Below, one piece after another: positions 1 to 5,887 of a stretch of DNA of 7,045 bases. Location: positions 1 to 7,045 of the forward strand of contig DFFQ01000145.1 in assembly GCA_002371025.1 (NCBI GenBank). The letters are read 5' to 3'. Both the position numbers and the translations under genes were made by a program. This stretch comes from Lachnospiraceae bacterium UBA3772. Lineage in GTDB: Bacteria; Bacillota; Clostridia; Lachnospirales; Lachnospiraceae. Numbering within the stretch: position 1 is the stretch's first letter; every line of letters starts with the position of its first letter. The notes under the pieces were generated by a model. It saw only the letters and a list, made by a program, of their open reading frames with translations, ran no database searches and was not told the origin of the DNA.

Positions 1-105
1 CTTCTTAAGATGGTAGGTCAGAGAAGAAATCTGCTTGGATACCTTAAGGATAAGGATATCGAGCGCTACAGAGCAATCATTGCAGAACTTGGTCTTAGAA
101 AATAA
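1..105 (+). CDS. rpsO: 30S ribosomal protein S15, C-terminal end (5' partial)
   Basis: Only the last 34 codons and the TAA stop are in the window; the gene begins upstream. The translated end contains [15 protein letters not shown], then [19 protein letters not shown], which is the highly conserved C-terminal helix of bacterial S15 (family pattern: L..MV..RR.LL.YL....... YR.LI..LGLRK). S15 binds 16S rRNA in the platform of the small subunit and helps form bridges to the 50S subunit. The reading frame is clean, with no frameshift. It is followed at once by two intrinsic terminators, so this transcript is expected to end before aroE-aroK. In many bacteria rpsO is next to pnp; here pnp lies about 5.9 kb downstream. 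Identification is confident despite the short fragment because the end of S15 is so conserved. Confidence 0.96.
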   Translation, partial: LLKMVGQRRNLLGYLKDKDIERYRAIIAELGLRK

Positions 106-157
106 TAAGATACATAGTTCAAATTGTTTAAAAAATATCGAAAACACACAAAATATA

Positions 158-192
158 AAGAGACAGTCAGAAGGCATGCTGACTGTCTTTTT
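158..192 (+). terminator. Intrinsic terminator 1 after rpsO
   Basis: A perfect 10-bp inverted repeat, AGACAGTCAG (161-170) with CTGACTGTCT (179-188), closes an 8-nt loop. The stem can be extended outward by A-T and G-T pairs at 158-160/189-191. It runs into a T-tract at 188-192. It lies 55 nt after the rpsO stop and is the first of two terminators in tandem. Confidence 0.85.
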
Positions 193-197
193 AAGTT

Positions 198-221
198 GTG
201 CGCCTTTTGGCGCACTTTTTT
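198..221 (+). terminator. Intrinsic terminator 2 after rpsO
   Basis: A GC-rich, perfect 7-bp stem, GTGCGCC (198-204) with GGCGCAC (209-215), has a TTTT tetraloop and is followed immediately by six T (216-221). This is a textbook Rho-independent terminator. Coming six bases after the first one, it forms a fail-safe pair that should isolate the ribosomal-protein transcript from the downstream genes. Confidence 0.93.
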
Positions 222-267
222 ATAAACTTGACTTTTTATTAATTTGATTTTTAATAGATAAAAAGAA

Positions 268-295
268 TTGAAATCTTTCTTTGCTGTGGTAATAT
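268..295 (+). promoter_or_regulatory. Predicted sigma-A promoter of aroE-aroK
   Basis: TTGAAA (268-273, -35) and TAATAT (290-295, -10) are separated by 16 nt. A TG dinucleotide at 287-288, one base before the -10, makes it an extended -10 promoter. The expected start of transcription is near 302, giving a leader of only about 40 nt, with no room for a riboswitch or T-box. Confidence 0.75.
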
Positions 296-340
296 TTTAT
301 TTAGTGAAATGTAATGTGAATATATTATCAGGAGGTTTTT

Positions 341-1705
341 ATGAATATTAATGGTAGAACTAAAGTACTTGGCATATTTGGAAATCCGGTGAAACATACC
401 TTGTCACCAGATATTCATAATTATCTTGGAAAGAAGCTTGGTATTAATTCATGTTATGTGCCATTTCCTGTGGATGATATAAAGAAAGCTGTGGAAGGCG
501 CATATTCTATGGGAGTGTCAGGTCTTAATGTCACGGTTCCATTTAAAGAAAGCGTAATTCCATATTTATCTGAAATTGATCCTGACGCAAAAAATATAGG
601 TGCTGTAAATACCCTTGTTAGAACTGAAAATGGATTTAAGGGATATAATACTGACATGCCAGGTCTTTTAAGGGCGCTAAGTGTAAATGGCGTTTCGCTT
701 AAAGATAAGAATGTGATAATTCTCGGTGCAGGTGGAGCAGCAAGGGCGGCTCTTTATATGGCAGTTAAGGAAGGAGCATCTTTAGTCTTTCTTATTAATA
801 GAACTTTGGAAAAAGCTGTTTCTTTAGCTGATGAGATTAATAAGATATTTGATAAGAATGTGATAAAACCCGTTAAAGCTGATAATATCAGCGTAATTCC
901 TAAGGAAAGATATATTATGATCCAGTGTACTTCCCTTGGTTTAAAGAAAGAAGATGGTCTTCTTATTGAAGATGATTCTTCCTATGAGATGGCAGATTAT
1001 GGTTATGATCTTATTTATAATCCTGCGATAACTCCATTTATTGAAAAGATGATGGAACACGCTGTGCCTTGTGATAACGGGCTTAAAATGCTTTTATATC
1101 AGGGAATCATAGCCTATGAATTATGGAATGATATTAATGTTTCTTCTGATCTTTCAGATGCTGTTTATAATAATCTTTGTAAGAAGCTTTATGGAGATAA
1201 TATTATACTTACAGGTTATATGGGATCTGGAAAATCCGCTGTGGGAAAGAAAATCAGTGTTCTTTATGGAATGGATTTTATTGACACAGATGAATATATA
1301 GTAGAAAAAGAGGGCATGTCTATAAATGAGATCTTTGAAAGATTTGGAGAAGATACATTTAGAAAAATGGAGACAGAAGCTTTAAGAGAACTTTCTGTAA
1401 AATGCTATAATACAGTTATTGCAACTGGTGGAGGGATTGTTCTTCGTAAAGAGAATGTAAATATCTTAAAAGATACAGGAAAGATTTATTATCTCATGGC
1501 ATCACCTGAAGAAATATATAATAGAATTCAGTATGATACCACAAGACCTCTTCTTAAATCCGGCAGTTCAGATGAGGTAAAAGAAAAAATCAAAACTATG
1601 ATGGAACAAAGAAGGGCATATTATGATATGTCCTGTGATATAAAGATTGAAACTGATGGAAAGACTCCTGAGGAAATAGCGGAACTTGTCTATTCAGCGT
1701 TGTAA
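341..1705 (+). CDS. aroE-aroK: Bifunctional shikimate dehydrogenase (AroE) - shikimate kinase (AroK) fusion
   Basis: This 454-residue cytoplasmic protein joins two consecutive steps of the shikimate pathway: NADPH-dependent reduction of 3-dehydroshikimate to shikimate, then ATP-dependent phosphorylation to shikimate 3-phosphate. The AroE part (about 1-280) shows the substrate motif HTLSPDIHN (19-27), VPFK with catalytic Lys69, NTD with Asp105, the dinucleotide loop GAGGAA (129-134), the NADP-type NRT (153-155) and Q254 in the C-terminal helix. The usual first Ser of the HSxSP motif is Thr20, a mild change. The AroK part (about 286-454) has Walker A GYMGSGKS (292-299), DTD (315-317), FR (340-341), GGG (363-365) and the lid Arg402. 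Each part is about full length for its family, so both activities are likely. The start is fixed by GGAGG at 331-335, five bases from the ATG. It is a single-gene transcription unit with its own promoter and terminator. Confidence 0.96.
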   Translation: MNINGRTKVLGIFGNPVKHTLSPDIHNYLGKKLGINSCYVPFPVDDIKKAVEGAYSMGVSGLNVTVPFKESVIPYLSEIDPDAKNIGAVNTLVRTENGFKGYNTDMPGLLRALSVNGVSLKDKNVIILGAGGAARAALYMAVKEGASLVFLINRTLEKAVSLADEINKIFDKNVIKPVKADNISVIPKERYIMIQCTSLGLKKEDGLLIEDDSSYEMADYGYDLIYNPAITPFIEKMMEHAVPCDNGLKMLLYQGIIAYELWNDINVSSDLSDAVYNNLCKKLYGDNIILTGYMGSGKSAVGKKISVLYGMDFIDTDEYIVEKEGMSINEIFERFGEDTFRKMETEALRELSVKCYNTVIATGGGIVLRKENVNILKDTGKIYYLMASPEEIYNRIQYDTTRPLLKSGSSDEVKEKIKTMMEQRRAYYDMSCDIKIETDGKTPEEIAELVYSAL

Positions 1706-1718
1706 ATCCAGTGTATAT

Positions 1719-1769
1719 TAAAAAAAGAGCAGGTGCCCAATGTCATTAAGCAGGTGCCTGCTCTTTTTT
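1719..1769 (+). terminator. Intrinsic terminator after aroE-aroK
   Basis: AGAGCAGG (1726-1733) pairs with CCTGCTCT (1757-1764). The stem can continue inward by two G-T wobbles and two C-G pairs (1734-1737 with 1753-1756) and outward by an A-run against the T-run. Six T (1764-1769) follow. It starts 13 nt after the stop codon. The A-rich 5' side mirrors the T-tract, so it could act on both strands, although no minus-strand gene faces it. GCAGGTGCC occurs as a direct repeat in both arms (1729-1737 and 1750-1758). Confidence 0.9.
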
Positions 1770-1790
1770 AATATGTAATTTGTGTCAGCT

Positions 1791-1808
1791 TTGTGATTAA
1801 AATGTGAT
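1791..1808 (+). promoter_or_regulatory. Direct TGTGAT repeats upstream of the peptide promoter
   Basis: TGTGAT occurs at 1792-1797 and again at 1803-1808, 11 bp apart from start to start, about one helical turn. The second copy ends about 50 bp before the -35 element. A third copy overlaps the -10 region at 1876-1881. The spacing suits a dimeric DNA-binding regulator, but the motif is short and AT-rich DNA gives such repeats by chance. No regulator gene is in the window. Confidence 0.2.
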
Positions 1809-1855
1809 ATATGGTCAAATATGATTGTTTTAGGGGAGGGGTTACGACTGTTTCT

Positions 1856-1919
1856 GAATTGAATTATGAATTTAATGTGATACAATTGTAAACATAGGAT
1901 GTGAGGGGCCGTTCAATTC
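1856..1919. repeat. 8-bp inverted repeat bracketing the peptide promoter
   Basis: GAATTGAA (1856-1863) overlaps the -35 box, and its exact reverse complement TTCAATTC lies at 1912-1919, in the leader after the predicted transcription start. The 48-nt spacer contains the whole core promoter. It could be a pair of operator half sites or a coincidence in AT-rich DNA. Only the left arm would be outside the transcript, so it is not an RNA hairpin. Confidence 0.25.
1859..1886 (+). promoter_or_regulatory. Predicted promoter of the secreted-peptide/ABC operon
   Basis: TTGAAT (1859-1864, -35) and TACAAT (1881-1886, -10) have a 16-nt spacer and an extended -10 TG at 1878-1879. The predicted start near 1893 gives a leader of about 50 nt. 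It is the only convincing promoter before the cluster, so it probably serves both the peptide gene and, by read-through, the ABC genes. Confidence 0.7.
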
Positions 1920-1945
1920 TAAATATAATCTAGGGGAGAATACCA

Positions 1946-2329
1946 ATGAAGAAAAAATTGTTTACAGCTTTATTAACTTCGGCACTGGTTTTATCATTTG
2001 GCATGACCGTTAGTGCAGCTAGTGCATCTACTGAAATGTATTATGATGGTTATAAAGTTAACTGCGATCTGATTGTAAATTGGAATTTTGCAGAAAAGGA
2101 TGAGGGTTATTCAAAGACATCTGCTGATTATCCTTTTACTTATGAAGTGGGTGCCTATTGCAATGCATTTCAAAATGGACATATGGTACTTGGCTGTTTT
2201 AATACAGGTACAAGATCAGTTAGTAGTGGTAAAGTAAGAGCTCATGCTGATGAGTTTAGAAGTGTTCATAATGTTTTAAATAATGGAAATGTTAAAAAAT
2301 CTAGAAAGTTAAGCCTTAAATACTGGTAA
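1946..2329 (+). CDS. Sec-secreted small protein, possible lactococcin 972-like bacteriocin
   Basis: A 127-residue precursor. Residues 1-24 form a classic signal peptide: MKKK, a hydrophobic core (LFTALLTSALVLSFGM), then VSA; cleavage after Ala24 or slightly later (ASA, 25-27) leaves about 100 residues outside the membrane. The mature part is polar and aromatic, with three cysteines (40, 72, 84), no second membrane segment and no double-glycine leader. Its end, HADEFRSVHNV followed by KKSRKLSLKYW, is weakly reminiscent of lactococcin 972, which also has a Sec signal peptide and ends in aromatic residues and Trp; that peptide is shorter (66 residues mature) and the resemblance is judged by eye. 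The gene directly precedes an ABC module with FtsX-like permeases, the arrangement seen in lactococcin 972-type loci. AGGGGAG at 1932-1938 fixes the start. Other possibilities are a secreted effector, or a protein sensed or extracted by the transporter. Confidence 0.55.
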   Translation: MKKKLFTALLTSALVLSFGMTVSAASASTEMYYDGYKVNCDLIVNWNFAEKDEGYSKTSADYPFTYEVGAYCNAFQNGHMVLGCFNTGTRSVSSGKVRAHADEFRSVHNVLNNGNVKKSRKLSLKYW

Positions 2330-2383
2330 AACTTTTCACTGTGACTCCTATAAATTTTGAAAATATAGGAGTCACAGGTTTTA
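2327..2383 (+). terminator. Intercistronic hairpin, probable attenuating terminator or mRNA stabiliser
   Basis: A perfect 14-bp stem, CTGTGACTCCTATA (2339-2352) with its complement at 2364-2377, closes an 11-nt loop. TAAAAC (2327-2332) can further pair with GTTTTA (2378-2383). A short T-tract (2379-2382) follows. It begins in the peptide stop codon and ends 22 nt before the next start. The stem is strong but the U-tract is only four residues, so partial termination is more likely than complete. That would give more peptide than transporter mRNA and protect the 3' end of the short message. No separate promoter is visible between it and 2406. Confidence 0.75.
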
Positions 2384-2405
2384 AGATTTTAATGGGGAGG
2401 GAAAT

Positions 2406-3587
2406 ATGCATATTTTTTATGTTATCAAAAGCTGTATTTCCAATATTTATAAAAGAAAATTAAATTTTTTAATGACAACGATGGTATTTTTTATATCTTT
2501 TTATATGATAATGGTGGTATCGAATTGTTATTTTTCGAGTATATATACTAAACTTCAGTTGACGTCTAAACTTAAGGGAAATAAATATATAAGCGTTAAA
2601 CTTTATGATCCTACTTTATCTGATGAAAAAAATAAAATTTATTTAAAATTTATAAAATTCTTAAATGATGAATTTAAAGATGATTTTGGTGTATATTATT
2701 TTACCCGGAAATATATTCATGACGAAAAAAATCAAAGAGATTTAGACGTGATTGCTGTTAATGATACTTTGTTTGAAATAAATAATGTGAATTTTAAGTT
2801 AAGGAAGTCTGAAAATAAAAAGTATATCTATTTACCTGAATCTTTGAAAGGGAATGTGAATGATAAAATCATCGTTTCATTTAAAGATAATAAGGATGAA
2901 TATATAATTGATGGATTTATGGACGATGATCTGAAGATAATAGATGATAAATGGAATGGATCAGACGAACTATTTATTGATTTTTGTAATGCTGCAATAA
3001 TAAATTTTGATTGGGATGAAATTGACTTATTAAATCCATTAGATTTGGATTTTCCTAATTATAATATTTTTATTCGTTATGAAAATGAAAAGGATATTTC
3101 TGAAATAAAAAACACTGTGTTTAATTATGCCAATAAATATAATATTAATTTATATGTTAATACATTTGATGAATTGCTTGATCAAGATATGGAAAGCAAT
3201 ATGGCTAAAATTAATGAGATAAGATTATTATTGATATTTTGCTTTGTATTAGCTTTTTTTAGTGTTTTAACAGCTGGTATTTCAGATATTATTTCTAGAG
3301 GAAAATATTTTTCCATACTACAGGTGGTCGGGATATCTTCTTTTGATATTGGTGGTATGATTGTATTTGAAAATCTAATTAAAAATACTATAGCCTTTGG
3401 ATTTGCCTCATTTTTTATGAAGCAACGTATAAATACTAATTATATATATATATCGGCATTTAAAGAGTACACATTCTGGATGACATTATTAATTATGATA
3501 AGTATGGTTCTTTTTCTTTCTTTTGTTCAGTATAAAAATGTGAGAAAAGATGGATTGCTTAAAAGTATAGGTGAGAATAAGTTGTAA
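2406..3587 (+). CDS. FtsX/MacB-type ABC transporter permease (first of a pair)
   Basis: A 393-residue integral membrane protein with the four-helix layout of MacB/FtsX (type VII) permeases. One membrane segment lies near the N-terminus (about 20-43), followed by a large extracytoplasmic domain (about 45-270) rich in Asp, Lys, Asn and Tyr. Three C-terminal segments follow (about 272-293, 314-337, 357-374). After the second segment comes SRGKYFSILQVVGISSFDI (297-315), matching the cytoplasmic coupling region of FtsX permeases, where a short helix contacts the ATPase and an LxxxG-type motif is usual. The start is supported by GGGGAGGG at 2394-2401. It lies after the intercistronic hairpin and 19 nt before the second permease. 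Base composition is markedly more AT-rich than in rpsO or pnp, with many TTA, ATA and AAT codons. By analogy to lactococcin 972 loci it may give immunity or move the peptide; the substrate is unknown. Confidence 0.8.
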   Translation: MHIFYVIKSCISNIYKRKLNFLMTTMVFFISFYMIMVVSNCYFSSIYTKLQLTSKLKGNKYISVKLYDPTLSDEKNKIYLKFIKFLNDEFKDDFGVYYFTRKYIHDEKNQRDLDVIAVNDTLFEINNVNFKLRKSENKKYIYLPESLKGNVNDKIIVSFKDNKDEYIIDGFMDDDLKIIDDKWNGSDELFIDFCNAAIINFDWDEIDLLNPLDLDFPNYNIFIRYENEKDISEIKNTVFNYANKYNINLYVNTFDELLDQDMESNMAKINEIRLLLIFCFVLAFFSVLTAGISDIISRGKYFSILQVVGISSFDIGGMIVFENLIKNTIAFGFASFFMKQRINTNYIYISAFKEYTFWMTLLIMISMVLFLSFVQYKNVRKDGLLKSIGENKL

Positions 3588-3606
3588 TTAAGGAGAAATA
3601 GATAAG

Positions 3607-4641
3607 ATGATGCTTAGAAAAATATTTAGACATAATTCTTCTTTTCTTTTGCTTTTAGGAATGATTACAGCATTTGTTGCTTTTATAAATGGTACAGATA
3701 TTTATATGGCTTATCAAAATGCTGGAAAAGAAAGTGAGAGTTATAATTATAAATATTGTTATTTTGTTGAAGTGAATAATTTTGATGGATCAATTGAATT
3801 TAAGGAAGATATTAAAAAACTTCCAGGAAATATAGATTTTGGAAATGATTTATTACAGGTTGGAAGGGATAGTATACACCTTTCAGATATATTATATACA
3901 TGCCATGAATCATTGCCTTTTGAGGTTGATATAATTAATGAGGACGGAGAATTATATATAGGTGATGATTTAAAAAAATATTGTGTTGAAGAAGGTGGAA
4001 GTCTATTTTTAAATATAAGCGGTAAAAATATACCTGTAGCCGGTATCTTAAAATCAAAAACATATGAAGTATTAGCATATAAATTATATTTATTACCTAA
4101 TTGCAGGATTAATGATGAAGTTATATTTTCTTCGGAGTATTTGCCATTTTATTATTTTTCAAATGAAAAAGATCCGTATGATTATTTGAAAGAATTATCA
4201 GATAAATACAGCGATAAATATTTAATTACTTATTATGATGCTTCGCTTGAGGATGGAGAGTCTGTATTGAAAAATGATACAGAATATTTAATTTATTTTA
4301 TAATTCTAGCTTTTTCTATGATAACTTGTGTTGTCATGTCTGAATTTTGGATAATGAGAAGAAAAAATGAGATTTATATCAGAAGTCTTTTGGGCTATTC
4401 CAATTTTAAGATATTTATAAATCTTTATAAACAGATGTTTCAGATTTCATTATTTGCTGGAGCTATAACGCTGATACTTCAGCTTATATTTAGTAAATTT
4501 GGAATTATCAGAACTGATTTTAGTATTTTAAAACTTCTGATTTCTTTTATTTTTGCTATAACTTCATCTTTTATAGTGGTTTTACTGCCTGTAAAGATAG
4601 CGTCTGGTTTTTCTATCGAAAAAAATCTGGAAATATATTAG
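3607..4641 (+). CDS. FtsX/MacB-type ABC transporter permease (second of a pair)
   Basis: A 344-residue membrane protein with the same four-segment plan as its neighbour but clearly different in sequence. Membrane segments are near 11-30, 226-249, 276-296 and 307-328, with an extracytoplasmic domain at about 31-225 that contains four cysteines (51, 99, 126, 166). Directly after the second segment is RRKNEIYIRSLLGYSNFKIF (251-270), the typical FtsX coupling signature (R..E..I...LG.S...I). Only one ATPase is encoded nearby, so the two permeases most likely form a heterodimer on an ATPase dimer. The start at 3607 is chosen because AGGAG lies at 3591-3595; the spacing of 11 nt is long, and the next codon is also ATG. 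The stop is followed by 19 nt before the ATPase start. Like its neighbour it is very AT-rich. Function is inferred from family and context only. Confidence 0.8.
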   Translation: MMLRKIFRHNSSFLLLLGMITAFVAFINGTDIYMAYQNAGKESESYNYKYCYFVEVNNFDGSIEFKEDIKKLPGNIDFGNDLLQVGRDSIHLSDILYTCHESLPFEVDIINEDGELYIGDDLKKYCVEEGGSLFLNISGKNIPVAGILKSKTYEVLAYKLYLLPNCRINDEVIFSSEYLPFYYFSNEKDPYDYLKELSDKYSDKYLITYYDASLEDGESVLKNDTEYLIYFIILAFSMITCVVMSEFWIMRRKNEIYIRSLLGYSNFKIFINLYKQMFQISLFAGAITLILQLIFSKFGIIRTDFSILKLLISFIFAITSSFIVVLLPVKIASGFSIEKNLEIY

Positions 4642-4648
4642 TTAGATG

Positions 4649-4653
4649 GAGGG
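4649..4653 (+). promoter_or_regulatory. Ribosome binding site that fixes the ATPase start at 4661
   Basis: GGAGG at 4649-4653 is seven bases before the ATG at 4661. An in-frame ATG at 4646 would place this Shine-Dalgarno sequence inside the coding region and leave no ribosome binding site upstream of it. The product starting at 4661, MIKLENISKIYKG, also has the normal N-terminus for this ATPase family. Confidence 0.85.
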
Positions 4654-4660
4654 TTTTAAG

Positions 4661-5359
4661 ATGATAAAGTTAGAAAATATATCAAAGATATATAAAGGGG
4701 ATACATATGAGATCCAGGCGTTGGATGATGTGTCTCTTGAAATAAATAAAGGGGATTTTCTATCTATTATGGGAAGGAGTGGTTCCGGGAAAACCACATT
4801 GCTTAATATCATTGGTTTTCTGTCTTCCTTTAATGATGGTAAATTTTACTTTAAAGATGAGGATGTTTCGAGATTAAAAATAAAACATATGTGGAGATAT
4901 AGAAGAGATAATGTCGGTTTTATATTCCAGAATTTTGCACTGATAGATCATCTTACTGTATTTGAGAATATTTCTATTCCTCTTGAAGGACAAGGAGTAC
5001 GTAGAAAAAAACGTAAAGAGATAATTGATGATATGCTTAAAAAAATGGGGATAGAAGAACTGAGTAATAAATATCCAGGGCAGATTTCAGGAGGACAGAG
5101 ACAAAGAGTAGCTATAGCAAGAGCTTTGGTTACTGATAATGATCTTATCCTTGCAGATGAACCAACAGGTGCTTTAGATTCATCTACTGCAAAAGATATT
5201 ATGGATGTTCTTACTCAGATCAATAAAAAAGGTAAGACTGTGGTTGTAGTAACCCATGATAGAACTATTGCTGAAATGACTAACAGGATTGTTACTTTGG
5301 AAGATGGCAAGATTGTTTCGGATGATGATATTAAAAATAAGAGGGCAGATAATGACTAA
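4661..5359 (+). CDS. ABC transporter ATPase, MacB/LolD type
   Basis: A 232-residue nucleotide-binding protein, complete and of normal length for the MacB/LolD/FtsE-like group. In order it shows Walker A GRSGSGKTT (38-46), the Q-loop Gln90 in IFQNFALIDHLTVFENI, the ABC signature SGGQRQ (143-148), Walker B LILADEP (162-168) followed by the TGALDS D-loop typical of this group (169-174), and the H-loop His199. All catalytic residues are present. It would sit on the cytoplasmic face and power the two FtsX-like permeases encoded just upstream; such transporters usually drive movement of an extracytoplasmic substrate by mechanotransmission. ATPases of this group occur in lactococcin 972-type clusters, in antimicrobial-peptide resistance systems and in lipoprotein release systems, so the substrate cannot be read from the ATPase alone. 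The last eight bases overlap the next gene. Confidence 0.95.
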   Translation: MIKLENISKIYKGDTYEIQALDDVSLEINKGDFLSIMGRSGSGKTTLLNIIGFLSSFNDGKFYFKDEDVSRLKIKHMWRYRRDNVGFIFQNFALIDHLTVFENISIPLEGQGVRRKKRKEIIDDMLKKMGIEELSNKYPGQISGGQRQRVAIARALVTDNDLILADEPTGALDSSTAKDIMDVLTQINKKGKTVVVVTHDRTIAEMTNRIVTLEDGKIVSDDDIKNKRADND

Positions 5360-5792
5360 AAAGAGATTAATAACTATTATTATTGTTGCATTAATTATTG
5401 TTTCAGGACTTTTAGTATATTTCTTATATTTAAATAAAAAGAATGACTGGAATCAAACATTAGAAACTAATGATTTGATTTCTCCGGTTAGTGAAGAACT
5501 AAAAGATAATTCATCCGGTTTTAGCTTTAGTTTTGATTATGGTAATGATTTTAAATTCAACTATCAGATAAATATGACAAAAGGAAATGGCGATATAAAG
5601 TTTTATTTAGATGACCAGCTTATTTATTCAGCAGAGCTTACTGAAGGTGTAAATGATTATACATCAGATATTTTTAGCGATAAAAAAGGTGATTTTAAAT
5701 GTGTGATAGATTATTCTGATGATGCTGAGGGATTTGAAGTTATAAAACTTTATACCAGGACTAAAAAAATTAATAAGATTATACATAGGTAA
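5352..5792 (+). CDS. Small membrane-anchored extracytoplasmic protein, unknown family
   Basis: A 146-residue protein that I do not recognise. It has a short basic N-terminus (MTKKR), one hydrophobic segment at about 6-27, and a polar outside domain of about 118 residues. There is no lipobox cysteine and the segment lacks a clear cleavage site, so it is probably anchored. The outer domain alternates hydrophobic and polar residues (for example FSFSFDYGNDFKFNYQINM, 57-75), suggesting a small beta-sandwich; it has a single cysteine (117) and a basic tail. The start is set by GAGGG at 5341-5345, and it overlaps the ATPase stop in ATGACTAA, implying translational coupling. It lacks the coiled-coil and barrel-sandwich features of MacA-type adaptors. 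It could be an immunity protein or accessory subunit of the transporter. A longer in-frame version from 5289 is rejected for lack of a ribosome binding site. Confidence 0.75.
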   Translation: MTKKRLITIIIVALIIVSGLLVYFLYLNKKNDWNQTLETNDLISPVSEELKDNSSGFSFSFDYGNDFKFNYQINMTKGNGDIKFYLDDQLIYSAELTEGVNDYTSDIFSDKKGDFKCVIDYSDDAEGFEVIKLYTRTKKINKIIHR

Positions 5793-5815
5793 TAGATTAA
5801 TTGGATGATTTTTTT

Positions 5816-5850
5816 ATAAGCAGGCTTACTTTAGGCCTGCTTATTTATTC
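5816..5850 (+). terminator. Terminator of the peptide/ABC operon
   Basis: ATAAGCAGGC (5816-5825) pairs perfectly with GCCTGCTTAT (5835-5844), and two further inner pairs (T-G, T-A) leave a 5-nt loop. The following TTATTC is T-rich but not a clean run, so efficiency may be moderate. It lies 23 nt after the last stop and just before the pnp promoter. Confidence 0.75.
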
Positions 5851-5879
5851 TTGAAGAATTAAAGGAATTATGATATATT
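5851..5879 (+). promoter_or_regulatory. Predicted promoter of pnp
   Basis: TTGAAG (5851-5856, -35) and TATATT (5874-5879, -10) have an optimal 17-nt spacer and an extended -10 TG at 5871-5872. Transcription should start near 5886, almost exactly at the base of the leader hairpin, leaving a leader of about 114 nt. Confidence 0.75.
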
Positions 5880-5887
5880 TATAACGA

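Noticed and set aside
35..247. 70-codon open frame on + strand overlapping the end of rpsO
   Set aside because: It overlaps rpsO in another frame and runs through both terminator hairpins; no ribosome binding site or protein-like composition.
296..340. Riboswitch or T-box leader before aroE-aroK
   Set aside because: The predicted leader is only about 40 nt and has no conserved aptamer or hairpin.
454..657. 67-codon open frame on the minus strand
   Set aside because: It lies wholly inside the AroE domain of the fusion gene, with no plausible ribosome binding site; a shadow frame.
1116..1301. 61-codon open frame on + strand inside the fusion gene
   Set aside because: Out-of-frame shadow at the AroE-AroK junction. 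The main frame carries all kinase motifs, so there is no frameshift to repair.
3438..3456. TATATATA run in the first permease gene
   Set aside because: It encodes ordinary residues (NYIYIS) in an AT-rich gene and is in frame; a short low-complexity stretch with no sign of slippage.
2406..4641. The two permeases as one longer protein broken by a frameshift
   Set aside because: Each has its own start, ribosome binding site and a full set of four membrane segments with its own FtsX coupling motif; they look like two genuine genes.
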